The translations under genes and the position numbers were made by a program. The notes under the pieces are model-generated. The model did not search any database and was not told the origin of the DNA. It saw nothing but the letters and a program-made list of their open reading frames with translations. Shown here piece by piece: positions 35,319 to 43,113 of a DNA stretch of 64,000 nt (positions are counted from its first letter, which is position 1; each line of letters opens with the position of its first letter). The stretch comes from UBA1127 sp034422455. GTDB lineage: Bacteria > Chloroflexota > Dehalococcoidia > Lucifugimonadales > UBA1127. The stretch is from positions 1 to 64,000 of the forward strand of contig DAOUJQ010000006.1 in assembly GCA_034422455.1 (NCBI GenBank). The letters are read 5' to 3'.

Positions 35319-35747
35319 CGATTCCTCCTGAGCCTCTCCTTATGCACTGCCCACAGCTGAGGGCGGTCGATGGACCGTACACAAGGCGTGGCCGGAACTT
35401 AAAATTGCTTGGAGTCAAGTATATTACATGTCCATAAAAATGAGCAAGTGACATGGGTTTTTGCGCCCGCACACAGCGGCGTGTCAATGGTTTATAGTCG
35501 TAACAATTGCGATGATATTGGTTATATATCGTAGCCTATACGTCTATCAACTATGAAATGGAGAAATCCATCTGCCGAACGCTGCTGACAGCGCAGTGAG
35601 AACTATATCGGATATAGTTATCGACAGACGCAATAATTATTTGTCGAGTTTATTGCTTGCTGAACGGAAATGCGCTGTCACACACTCCAGTTACTGGTTG
35701 CGAGTCGAGTAGCGGTTGCTGGGTTCCATATCCAGTGATGGGTAGGT
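35319..35747. promoter_or_regulatory. AT-rich gene-free region with 19-bp dyad
   Basis: About 430 bases, much richer in A/T than the rest of the window, with stops in all frames. It contains a perfect dyad AACTATATC-G-GATATAGTT (35601-35619), a further TTGGTTATATATCG near 35520, and a TATATTACATG segment near 35418. It could be an operator/promoter region for the zinc-ribbon gene or a trace of foreign DNA. No RNA gene was recognised. Confidence 0.4.
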
Positions 35748-36347
35748 TCATTGGCGGAGATGGACCGTGTGCAGCGTCTGGTACGTGGGCCCGGTTTGGG
35801 AAAGAGTGCTCTCGATGAGGTGGATGGAGGCGACGGTGAAGGATGCCTCGTCGAGGCGGGGCAGGGCGGACAAGGCGGCGCCCGCCCGGCGGCGGTCCTC
35901 CGTTGACGCGTTGTCCCGCAGGCGGGCGATGGTGACGTGCGGGCTGAACGGCCTCCGCTCAGGCGCAAACCCAACGGGCGTGCAGGCAGCGTCGACGGCG
36001 CGGGACAGCGATGCCAGATCTTCAGCGCCGGCTGTGACGCCGGTCCAGAGCACGCGTGGGGTGAGCAGGTTCGGGAATCCGCCGATGCCGCTGATCTCGA
36101 CGGTGAACGGTGGGACACTCGGGCCAACCGCATCGAGCGCGTCTGTCAGCTTCCCTACGCGAGGCGCCTCCACGTTGCCGAGGAACTTGAGCGTGATGTG
36201 CACCGCCTCAGGGGCGACCACCCGAACGCCCGCGACACGTGCGGAGCGCAACCCGTTGATTAGTCTGGTCACGGCCGCTTTCGCAGGCGGCGGAAGCGCC
36301 ACGGCAACAAAGAGGCGCAGATGCTCAGACCGGCTTGAGTTCGTCAC
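35748..36347 (-). CDS. thpR: RNA 2',3'-cyclic phosphodiesterase (LigT/ThpR family)
   Basis: 199 residues with the two HxT motifs of 2H phosphoesterases: HITLKFLGN (about 50) and HVTIARLR (about 136), plus LRLFVAVALPP at the start and PRVLWTGV in the middle. Members open 2',3'-cyclic phosphates at RNA ends. The start overlaps the end of the downstream-facing Mug gene by ~23 bases, so the two are probably co-transcribed (Mug first). Confidence 0.92.
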   Translation of the reverse strand: MTNSSRSEHLRLFVAVALPPPAKAAVTRLINGLRSARVAGVRVVAPEAVHITLKFLGNVEAPRVGKLTDALDAVGPSVPPFTVEISGIGGFPNLLTPRVLWTGVTAGAEDLASLSRAVDAACTPVGFAPERRPFSPHVTIARLRDNASTEDRRRAGAALSALPRLDEASFTVASIHLIESTLSQTGPTYQTLHTVHLRQ

Positions 36348-36858
36348 GCAACTCCTTCAGCCGCGCGTACCACCCAGTCAGGGCCTCCAGGCTGAAGCTG
36401 GCGTTGGCGGGGCTTGGGTTCGGCGTCACGAACACGACGGAGTCGCCAATGCGCCACTCCTGAAGCCCCAGGGCTACACGGGCGCGGTCGCCGTCCGCGT
36501 GCCTGCGGTACTGCGACGCCGCCATGACGCCATGGAAGCTGACGATGCGCGGCTTTGCCACCCGCAGACGGTTCCGCAGTGCAACGGCGCCCTCGCGGAA
36601 GTCTGCCGCTTTCAGGTCTCCCACCCCGGCCGACGGACGCTTCACCACGTCCGTCATGCCGATGCCGAACTCCACCATGCGGTAGTCGGTCTCCGGGCCC
36701 AAGGGCTCCGCGACGAGCCCCGCGCCGTTGAACGCCGGCCAGAAGCGGTTGCGGGGGTTCGCGAAATAGTGTCCGGTCTCGGCGGACGGTATCGATGGGT
36801 TCAGCCCCACCAGCACGATGTCCAGCCCGGGCCGCAGGTAGTCGGGCAGGGTCTTCAT
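36325..36858 (-). CDS. mug: G/U mismatch-specific DNA glycosylase (Mug/TDG family)
   Basis: 177 residues. The family 2 uracil-DNA glycosylase signature is clear: VGLNPS at the catalytic loop, GHYFANPRNRFWPAF, and VTPNPSPANAS as the minor-groove intercalation loop. It removes uracil or thymine opposite guanine in base-excision repair. It overlaps the amidohydrolase gene at its start (ATGA, 36855-36858) and the phosphodiesterase at its end, forming a compact three-gene run. Confidence 0.94.
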   Translation of the reverse strand: MKTLPDYLRPGLDIVLVGLNPSIPSAETGHYFANPRNRFWPAFNGAGLVAEPLGPETDYRMVEFGIGMTDVVKRPSAGVGDLKAADFREGAVALRNRLRVAKPRIVSFHGVMAASQYRRHADGDRARVALGLQEWRIGDSVVFVTPNPSPANASFSLEALTGWYARLKELRDELKPV

Positions 36859-37709
36859 CGACCCTTGCCGTCCAGCCCCAGCAGCCTCGCCGCGTTGCCG
36901 CCGCCGATGAGCGCCTGTTCCTCTGCCGATAGCCCGCTCTCACGGAGCTGCGCGAGCAGCCGGGGGTGTTTGATGAGAGGGTAATCCGTGCCGAAGAGAA
37001 CGTGCTCCGCGCCCACGATGCTCGTCACGGTCCGGAATACGTCCGGTGTGTAGAGGAACGGAGATACGGCGGTGTCGAAGTACGTGTCGGCCAGCGCCGC
37101 CTTGACCTCCGGCATCAGCGCGTAGAAGGGCAGCCCGCCGCCCCAGTGCGCCGCGATGATGGGCTGGCCGGGAAACGCCTCGATGAATGGCATCAGCCGC
37201 CCGGGCGTCACCGTGCCTTTGCCCTGGTAGCTGTGGCCCACCGGCTCCGATGCATGCGTAAGCACCGGCATCCCCAGCCGCTTCGCCAGCGCCATGAGCG
37301 GCCCCATCACCGACGCGTCTTCGATGGCGTATCCCTGCGTGTCCGGGTGCAGCTCCCCTACGCCCACAAGCCCCGCGGCGGCGCACCGCTCCACCTCGGC
37401 GAGAGCGTCGTCGCCCCAGGCCGGGTTGACCGAGCAGAAGCCCACGATGCGCCCTCCGCTGCGCGCAGCGGCCTCCGCAAGGTAGTCGTTTGCCTCCCGC
37501 GCCACGTCCCGGTTCGTCCAGCCGATGCCCACCGCCACGGCGACGTCGACACCCCCCTCGTCCATCGCGACAAGCAGGTCGTCAGCCGTCGCAAGGACGG
37601 CGTTGGGGTTCGAGTACAGCTCGCGGAACGTGGCGTCGCGCCGCGCAATCTCCTCCCGCCGCTCCCGAAACGAGGGTGGGTACACGTGCACGTGCGAATC
37701 AATGATCAT
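36855..37709 (-). CDS. Amidohydrolase family (TIM-barrel) metal-dependent hydrolase
   Basis: 284 residues of the amidohydrolase-2 family. The metal-binding HxH is IDSHVHVYPP (residues 5, 7); later ligands are His in VLTHASEPVG and in IAAHWGGGLPF, and the Asp in LFGTDYPL. Relatives include ACMSD-type decarboxylases and lactone hydrolases. The substrate is unknown. ATG 37709 lies 49 bases after the SEC-C gene end, on the same strand as the trp operon. Confidence 0.88.
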   Translation of the reverse strand: MIIDSHVHVYPPSFRERREEIARRDATFRELYSNPNAVLATADDLLVAMDEGGVDVAVAVGIGWTNRDVAREANDYLAEAAARSGGRIVGFCSVNPAWGDDALAEVERCAAAGLVGVGELHPDTQGYAIEDASVMGPLMALAKRLGMPVLTHASEPVGHSYQGKGTVTPGRLMPFIEAFPGQPIIAAHWGGGLPFYALMPEVKAALADTYFDTAVSPFLYTPDVFRTVTSIVGAEHVLFGTDYPLIKHPRLLAQLRESGLSAEEQALIGGGNAARLLGLDGKGR

Positions 37710-37758
37710 GGAATCACTCTACCGAGGAGGAACGGCCAACGGCAAGCGCAAAGCCCCC

Positions 37759-37947
37759 TCACCCCCCGTGGCAGCGCTTGTACTTGACCCCGCTGCCGCA
37801 CGGGCACGGCTCGTTGCGGCCGACCTTGCGTCCCTGCGTCACCTCGCGGAACCGGCGGTCGATGGCGCGCTGTCGCTCGCATGCCGCACAGGTGCACTCC
37901 AGCGGGTGGTCCTGGTACCAGCTCGTGCGCTCCTTGCCGATGACCAT
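37759..37947 (-). CDS. SEC-C motif small protein, coupled to trpB
   Basis: 62 residues. The C terminus GRNEPCPCGSGVKYKRCHG is a SEC-C zinc motif, which in SecA binds SecB or ribosomes and is found in many small unrelated proteins. A second Cys pair (CTCAAC) lies near residues 19-24. ATG 37947 overlaps the trpB stop (TGATG), so it is translated with trpB. A role in tryptophan synthesis is not known. Confidence 0.85.
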   Translation of the reverse strand: MVIGKERTSWYQDHPLECTCAACERQRAIDRRFREVTQGRKVGRNEPCPCGSGVKYKRCHGG

Positions 37948-39152
37948 CAGCCCGTCCCTTCGCCCGTCACGCGTATGACCTCCTGCAGGTCCTTGTCGCC
38001 CCGGCCGCTGAGGTTCACGACGATGACCTTGTCCGGCCCCGCTTGCGGCGCGAGCTTCGCGACGTGCGCCAGCGCGTGCGACGGCTCTAGCGCGGGGATG
38101 ATGCCCTCCAGCCTCGAGAGCAACCCGAACGCCTCCAGCGCCTCGTCGTCCGTGGCCGAGACGTAGGTCGCGCGGCCCGTGTCCTTCAGGTATGAGTGCT
38201 CCGGGCCCACGCCGGGGTAGTCCAGCCCCGCCGAGACGCTGTGCGTTTCCAGCACCTGTCCGGCATCGTCCTGCATCAGGTAGGTATGCGCGCCGTGGAG
38301 CACCCCCGGCTTGCCGCCCGACAGCGGCGCGGCGTGTTCGCCCGACTCCAGCCCGTGCCCGCCGGCCTCGACGCCCACCAGCGCGACCTCCTCGTCCGGC
38401 ACAAAGGGGTAGAACAGGCCCATGGAGTTGCTGCCGCCGCCCACGCATGCGACGGCGTAGTCGGGCAGGCGTCCCTCGGTGGCGAGCGTCTGCTCCCGCG
38501 CCTCCCTGCCCACGACGGCCTGGAAGTCGCGTATCATCATCGGGTACGGGTGCGGCCCCACGACGCTGCCCAGCAGGTAGAAGGTGGTGCGGACGTTGGT
38601 CACCCAGTCGCGCATGCACTCGTTGATGGCGTCCTTCAACGTGCGCGACCCGCTCTCCACCGGCCGCACCTCCGCGCCGAGCAGTTTCATGCGAAAGACG
38701 TTGGGCTCCTGCCTCCGCATGTCCTCCGTGCCCATGTACACGACGCACTCCATGCCCAGCAGTGCACAGACCGTGGCTGTTGCCACGCCGTGCTGCCCCG
38801 CGCCCGTCTCCGCGATGATGCGGTGTTTCCCCATGCGCCTGGCCAGCAGCGCCTGTCCCACGGCGTGGTTGATCTTGTGGGCGCCCGTGTGTGCCAGGTC
38901 CTCGCGCTTCAGGTAGATGCGCGCCCCGCCGAAGTGCGCCGTCAGGTTGGCCGCGTAGGTCAACGGCGTCGGCCGGCCGACGTACGTGGACAGCAGCGCG
39001 GCCAGCTCCGCTTGGAAGTCCGCGTCGTCGCGCGCCTCCTCGTACCCGACCCGCAGTTCCTCGACGGCCGCCATCAGTGTCTCCGGCACAAACCGGCCGC
39101 CGTATTCGCCGAAACGGCCCTGGTCGTTGGGCAGCCGCTGTTCGTTGGTCAT
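37947..39152 (-). CDS. trpB: Tryptophan synthase beta subunit
   Basis: 401 residues of the TrpB1 type. The PLP lysine is in KREDLAHTGAHKINH, and the phosphate-binding loop is GGGSNSMG. Other landmarks are GRFGEYGGRFVPETLM, ETGAGQHGVATAT and SVSAGLDYPGVGPEHSYL. It condenses indole and serine to tryptophan, normally with TrpA supplying indole, yet no trpA follows here. ATG 39152 overlaps the trpF end by 4 bases. Confidence 0.97.
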   Translation of the reverse strand: MTNEQRLPNDQGRFGEYGGRFVPETLMAAVEELRVGYEEARDDADFQAELAALLSTYVGRPTPLTYAANLTAHFGGARIYLKREDLAHTGAHKINHAVGQALLARRMGKHRIIAETGAGQHGVATATVCALLGMECVVYMGTEDMRRQEPNVFRMKLLGAEVRPVESGSRTLKDAINECMRDWVTNVRTTFYLLGSVVGPHPYPMMIRDFQAVVGREAREQTLATEGRLPDYAVACVGGGSNSMGLFYPFVPDEEVALVGVEAGGHGLESGEHAAPLSGGKPGVLHGAHTYLMQDDAGQVLETHSVSAGLDYPGVGPEHSYLKDTGRATYVSATDDEALEAFGLLSRLEGIIPALEPSHALAHVAKLAPQAGPDKVIVVNLSGRGDKDLQEVIRVTGEGTG

Positions 39153-39823
39153 ACAGTGGCCCCCTTTCGCGCCGCTGCGATGAAACTCCGTATCTTGTCC
39201 ACGTCCTTCGCGCCCTTGGTCTCGACGCCGGTCGAGACATCGACGCCCCACGGCCCGACGGCCTCGATTGCCGCCGCGACGTTTTCCGGCGTCAGCCCGC
39301 CCGCGAGGACGAAGCGGTTTCCCCGGTCCGCCAGCTCCCACGCGATGCCCCAGTCGAACGTCTGCCCCGTCCCGCCCGGCTGCACCGTCGACTGGCTGTC
39401 CAGCAGCGCCGTGTGCCCCGCGTCGTTGATGGCCTGCAGCTTCGCCTCCACCGTCTCCATGAGGGCGTACCGGTCGTCGGTATCCCCGGATGGGGACGGC
39501 GGCACGTGTACGACCTTGATGATGAGCGGCTCCACCCGCGCCCAGTACTCCGGCGGCTCGCTGCCGCAGAGCTGCACGAAATCGAGCCCTACCTGCCTGG
39601 CGACGGCGTTCACATGCTCGACGGGCTGGTCCGCGAACAACCCCACGATCTTTGACTGAAACCCCCGCTCGCGGAACGCCGAAGCCAGCGCGGCCCCCGT
39701 CTCCGGCGGGATGTACCGGCGCACCGTCGGCAGGAAGACCATGCCCAGCAGGTCCACGCCCGCCTCGGCCGCGACGGTCATGTGCTCCATCTCCCGCATG
39801 CCGCAGACCTTCACCAGCGTCAT
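39149..39823 (-). CDS. trpF: Phosphoribosylanthranilate isomerase
   Basis: 224 residues. The N terminus MTLVKVCGMR holds the catalytic Cys, VDLLGMVFLPTVRRYI follows, and the general-acid Asp is in TALLDSQSTV. The C-terminal phosphate site is LAGGLTPENVAAAI and GVDVSTGVE. It isomerises PRA to CdRP in tryptophan synthesis. It overlaps trpC upstream (ATGA) and trpB downstream, giving coupled translation. Confidence 0.96.
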   Translation of the reverse strand: MTLVKVCGMREMEHMTVAAEAGVDLLGMVFLPTVRRYIPPETGAALASAFRERGFQSKIVGLFADQPVEHVNAVARQVGLDFVQLCGSEPPEYWARVEPLIIKVVHVPPSPSGDTDDRYALMETVEAKLQAINDAGHTALLDSQSTVQPGGTGQTFDWGIAWELADRGNRFVLAGGLTPENVAAAIEAVGPWGVDVSTGVETKGAKDVDKIRSFIAAARKGATV

Positions 39824-40635
39824 GGCTGCGATGCCCCCTTCGCTGGTACGGCGACGCCCAACAGTTCTCGGATCTTCGCCCCCGGCTCCGGCTGCGTCAC
39901 GATGGCCTCGCCCACCAGCGCTGCGTGCGCGCCGAGGTCCCGCAGCCGCTCCATGTCGGCGCGGTCCCGGATGCCGCTCTCGCTCACGACCACGGCGCCC
40001 GCAGGGGCCTTGGGGGCGAGGTCGCTGGTCACCGCCAGATCTGTCTTGAACGTGTGCAGGTCGCGGTTGTTGATGCCGATGACCTCCGCGCCCGCACCGA
40101 CTGCCGTTGCGAGCTCCGCAACGTCGTGCACCTCGATGAGACACTGGATGCCGGCGGCGCGCGCCTCACCCAGCAGTTCGCGCAGCTGCGCAGGTTCCAG
40201 CACGGCGACGATGAGCAGCGCGGCGTCCGCGCCGTAGGCACGGGCCTCGTAGAGCTGGTAGGGGTGCGTGAGGAAGTCCTTGCGCAGCACCGGCACGCTT
40301 GCCGCCGCGACGGCGTCCTTCACCTGCCGCAGGTGCTCCAGCGTTCCCTCGAAGTGCGCATCGGTCAGGCAGGAGATTGCCGCGGCCCCCGCTTCCGCAT
40401 ACGTCGACGCCAGCCACGCCGGGTCGAAATCGGCCCGCAGCAGCCCGGCCGACGGCGACGCCTTCTTGACCTCCGCGATGAGCCGGATGTCGTCGCCCTT
40501 CAGCGCCGCAGCAAAGGGCATCGCCGGCGGGGCATCGGCCACGCGCCGCTCCAGCTCGGCGAGCGGCGTCTCGGCCATCGCCCGCTCCAGCGACGCCCGT
40601 TTCGCCTCTACGATTTTGTCCAGAATGGTCGCCAT
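39820..40635 (-). CDS. trpC: Indole-3-glycerol phosphate synthase
   Basis: 271 residues. The TIM barrel is recognisable by IAEVKKASPSAGLL, AISCLTDAHFEGTLEHL, PVLRKDFLTHPYQLYEARAYGADAALLIV, GINNRDLHTF and SESGIRDRADMERL. ATG 40635 is used; the frame opens slightly upstream. It converts CdRP to indole-3-glycerol phosphate. It ends in a 4-base overlap with trpF, and a palindromic repeat separates it from trpD. Confidence 0.96.
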   Translation of the reverse strand: MATILDKIVEAKRASLERAMAETPLAELERRVADAPPAMPFAAALKGDDIRLIAEVKKASPSAGLLRADFDPAWLASTYAEAGAAAISCLTDAHFEGTLEHLRQVKDAVAAASVPVLRKDFLTHPYQLYEARAYGADAALLIVAVLEPAQLRELLGEARAAGIQCLIEVHDVAELATAVGAGAEVIGINNRDLHTFKTDLAVTSDLAPKAPAGAVVVSESGIRDRADMERLRDLGAHAALVGEAIVTQPEPGAKIRELLGVAVPAKGASQP

Positions 40636-40669
40636 GCTTTCTGAAGCTCCTGCCTTATCCAATCCCGTT

Positions 40670-40693
40670 CGCCCTGAGGGAAATCGAAGGGCG
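40670..40693. repeat. Palindromic repeat, family 1 variant, between trpD and trpC
   Basis: CGCCCT and AGGGCG arms enclose GAGGGAAATCGA, related to the copy at 28400-28439. It lies inside an operon and does not end in a T-run, so it is not a terminator. Confidence 0.65.
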
Positions 40694-40705
40694 GGCTCCC
40701 CGGCG

Positions 40706-41716
40706 CTACGTGCGCTGGCTGACTTCCGCCAGCTTCGTCAGGGTGACCAGCCCCGCGCCGCTCGAGAGCACGCGGCGCGCGGAGGCCACGCCCTCCTTCA
40801 GGTCGGACACGGTTCCCGCCACCAGCATCCCCGCGCCCGCGCTCAACGCCACCGCCCGGTGCAACGGCCCGAGCGCCCCGCGCAGCACCTTCTGCATGGT
40901 CTCCGCGTTCTCCTCCGCGATGCCGCCCCGCAGGTCGTCCAGTGAGCATGGTTCCAGCGCCACGTCCTCCGGGCGCACCTCGTACGCCGAGACCGCGCCG
41001 TCCTTCACCTCCCACACCTGCGTGGGGCCCGTGAGCGTCAGCTCGTCCGCGCCGTCGGAGCCGTGCACGACCATCACCCGCTCCGCGCCCAGCTGCGCGA
41101 AGGCCTGCGCCATCCGCTCGCCGAAGGACGGGTCCGCAATGCCCACGACAAGGCGGCTGGCGAACGCTGGGTTGGTGAGCGGCCCCAGGATGTTGAACAC
41201 CGTTCGTATGCCAAGTTCACGCCGCGGTCCGGCTGCGTGTCGCATCGCCGGGTGGAAGGCCGGCGCAAACATGAAGCCCATTCCCGCCTCTTCCACGCAC
41301 TGCGCGACGCCCTCCGGCGTCTGCTCGATCTTCACCCCGCAGGCCTCCAGCACGTCAGCCGCGCCCGCCGAGCTCGACGCCGCCCGGTTGCCGTGCTTGG
41401 CGACCTTGACGCCGGACGCTGCAACGACGAGCGCCGCCGCCGTCGAGATGTTGAAGGTGTTCAGGCCGTCGCCCCCGGTGCCGACCACGTCCACGACGGG
41501 CCCCGGCACGTTGACGCGCAGCACGTTGGCCCGCATCACCCGCGCCATCCCCGCGATCTCGTCGGAGGTCTCGCCCTTCAGCCGCAGCGCCGTCACGAAC
41601 GCGCCGATCTGCGCCGGCGTCGCCGTGCCGGACATGATCTCTTCCATGCAGGCCGACGCCTCCTCGGAGGACATCGACCTCCCCTCGATCAGCGCGCCAA
41701 TGGACTCTCGAATCAT
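40706..41716 (-). CDS. trpD: Anthranilate phosphoribosyltransferase
   Basis: 336 residues. PRPP-binding GTGGDGLNTFNIST, VAKHGNRAASSSAGAADVLEA, and FAPAFHPAMRHA with RTVFNILGPLTNPA are all diagnostic. It transfers phosphoribose to anthranilate. It begins at ATG 41716, 36 bases after the first small helical-protein gene, and a repeat-containing 70-base gap leads to trpC. Confidence 0.97.
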   Translation of the reverse strand: MIRESIGALIEGRSMSSEEASACMEEIMSGTATPAQIGAFVTALRLKGETSDEIAGMARVMRANVLRVNVPGPVVDVVGTGGDGLNTFNISTAAALVVAASGVKVAKHGNRAASSSAGAADVLEACGVKIEQTPEGVAQCVEEAGMGFMFAPAFHPAMRHAAGPRRELGIRTVFNILGPLTNPAFASRLVVGIADPSFGERMAQAFAQLGAERVMVVHGSDGADELTLTGPTQVWEVKDGAVSAYEVRPEDVALEPCSLDDLRGGIAEENAETMQKVLRGALGPLHRAVALSAGAGMLVAGTVSDLKEGVASARRVLSSGAGLVTLTKLAEVSQRT

Positions 41717-41752
41717 GATCGTCTCCCGCGGGAGGATTGGACACGGCGTGGT

Positions 41753-42112
41753 CTAGCTCACTTCCAACCGACTCTCTACCCTGTCCACAAACTCTGCCAC
41801 GTGCGCCAGATGGTACTCGACTTGCATCGACGACAGTTCGCCCTCGTAGAAATTGCCGTGCAGTAGATTTGCCTCCGCGAAGAGCACCGAATACGAGCCG
41901 TCACCTGTCTCGTCCACCAGCCGCCGGACGGCCGCGAACAGGTGACGATGATTGTCGTGGTCCCAGTCGCGCGCCTCGGCGAGTGCCTTGACTATCTGCG
42001 AGGCCGCCCCCCATCCTTTTTCGGAGGCTTGGCGCAGGTCGCCCTGTGCAAGCTCTTTCTCAGCTTGCGACAGAAAGACCCGGCTCTGGTTCTTGTACGG
42101 TGTTTCGACCAC
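41753..42112 (-). CDS. Small helical (PaREP1/HEPN-like) protein in the trp operon
   Basis: 119 residues, almost entirely predicted alpha-helical. The pattern SQAEKELAQGDLRQASEKGWGAASQIVKALAEARDW is typical of PaREP1/HEPN-like small proteins, and a later HLAHVAEFVDRVESRL helix ends it. It is clearly paralogous to the next gene (same SEKGWGA/AEEMGWEA helix, same spacing). It lies on the operon strand between trpG and trpD. No catalytic motif of HEPN ribonucleases (R-x4-H) is evident. Confidence 0.65.
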   Translation of the reverse strand: MVETPYKNQSRVFLSQAEKELAQGDLRQASEKGWGAASQIVKALAEARDWDHDNHRHLFAAVRRLVDETGDGSYSVLFAEANLLHGNFYEGELSSMQVEYHLAHVAEFVDRVESRLEVS

Positions 42113-42151
42113 CGGAATTCCCTCCTGACGATGTGACGCTGGCGCCGCCGT

Positions 42152-42517
42152 TTAGCGCTCTTTCAGCAACGCCTCGACGTGTTCCACAAAACCTGCGGCT
42201 TGCTCCAGGCAAAACTCAACTTCCCCCGGCGGCAGGCCTCCCGGCACGTAATTGATCTGCAAGTGAAGGGCTCCAAGGAAATGGTCGATCAAAGGCCGGT
42301 CTCCCGTTCGGTCCGCCAACCGCTGCATCACCCTCACCATGGCGTGAATGATGTCGTGCTGCCCACGAGACACGGCCAAGGCCAGTGCCATCCGTGACAC
42401 CGCTTCCCAACCCATCTCCTCCGCCAGGGGCAACTCGCCCCTTTGCAACGAATCCGATGCCTCGGCGAGCAGCCTCCTGCTGTGCGCGGCGAACTCCGGC
42501 GATTCCACGGATTGCAT
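42152..42517 (-). CDS. Small helical (PaREP1/HEPN-like) protein in the trp operon, paralogue
   Basis: 121 residues. SLQRGELPLAEEMGWEAVSRMALALAVSRGQHDIIHAM and GEVEFCLEQAAGFVEHVEALLKE match the layout of the neighbouring 119-residue protein, suggesting a tandem duplication followed by divergence. Its place between trpG and trpD means it is transcribed with tryptophan-biosynthesis genes under T-box control. The function is unknown; a toxin/antitoxin-like or nucleotide-binding role is only speculation. Confidence 0.65.
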   Translation of the reverse strand: MQSVESPEFAAHSRRLLAEASDSLQRGELPLAEEMGWEAVSRMALALAVSRGQHDIIHAMVRVMQRLADRTGDRPLIDHFLGALHLQINYVPGGLPPGEVEFCLEQAAGFVEHVEALLKER

Positions 42518-42549
42518 ACCTCTCCAGCGTTACTGCCTTTTAGCCTAGC

Positions 42550-43113
42550 CTACATCGCCAGGAAATTCCTGAGAAGGTCTTTGCCCACGGCGGTCATGAT
42601 CGACTCCGGGTGGAACTGCACGCCCTCCACCGGGTACTCCTTGTGCCGGATCCCCATGATGCGCCCGGAGTCCGTCCACGCCGTGACCTCCAGGCAGTCC
42701 GGCAGGTCGTCGGGGTAGACCACCAGCGAGTGGTACCGGATCGCGTCGAAGGGCGTTGGCAGCCCGGCTAGCACGCCCGCGCCCGTGTGGTGGATGGCCG
42801 ACGTCTTCCCGTGCACGATCTCCCCCGCGCCGCCGACGGTGCCCCCGTACACCTCGCCGATGCACTGGTGCCCCAGGCACACGCCCAGCACGGGCGTCGT
42901 CGGCCCCAGCCGCTCGATGGCCTCCATCGACACGCCGGCCTCCTTTGGGGTGCATGGCCCCGGCGAAACCACCAGCTTGTCTGGCTGCATCGCTTCGATC
43001 TGGTCGACGGTTACATGGTCGTTGCGCTCCACGTGGATGTCGGCGCCCAGCTCGCACAGGTATTGGTACAGGTTGTAGGTAAAGCTGTCGTAGTTGTCCA
43101 AGAGCAGAATCAT
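42550..43113 (-). CDS. trpG: Anthranilate synthase component II (glutamine amidotransferase)
   Basis: 187 residues of the class I amidotransferase family. N terminus MILLLDNYDSFTYNL, oxyanion loop SPGPCTPKEAG, nucleophile Cys in GVCLGHQCIGE, and catalytic His-x-Glu in VQFHPESIMT. It supplies ammonia to TrpE and may also serve folate synthesis as PabA. Its ATG overlaps the trpE stop (ATGA). Confidence 0.97.
   Translation of the reverse strand: MILLLDNYDSFTYNLYQYLCELGADIHVERNDHVTVDQIEAMQPDKLVVSPGPCTPKEAGVSMEAIERLGPTTPVLGVCLGHQCIGEVYGGTVGGAGEIVHGKTSAIHHTGAGVLAGLPTPFDAIRYHSLVVYPDDLPDCLEVTAWTDSGRIMGIRHKEYPVEGVQFHPESIMTAVGKDLLRNFLAM

Noticed and set aside
37948..39240. Long frame upstream of the SEC-C motif
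   Set aside because: It is out-of-frame trpB; only the last 62 codons are a real gene.
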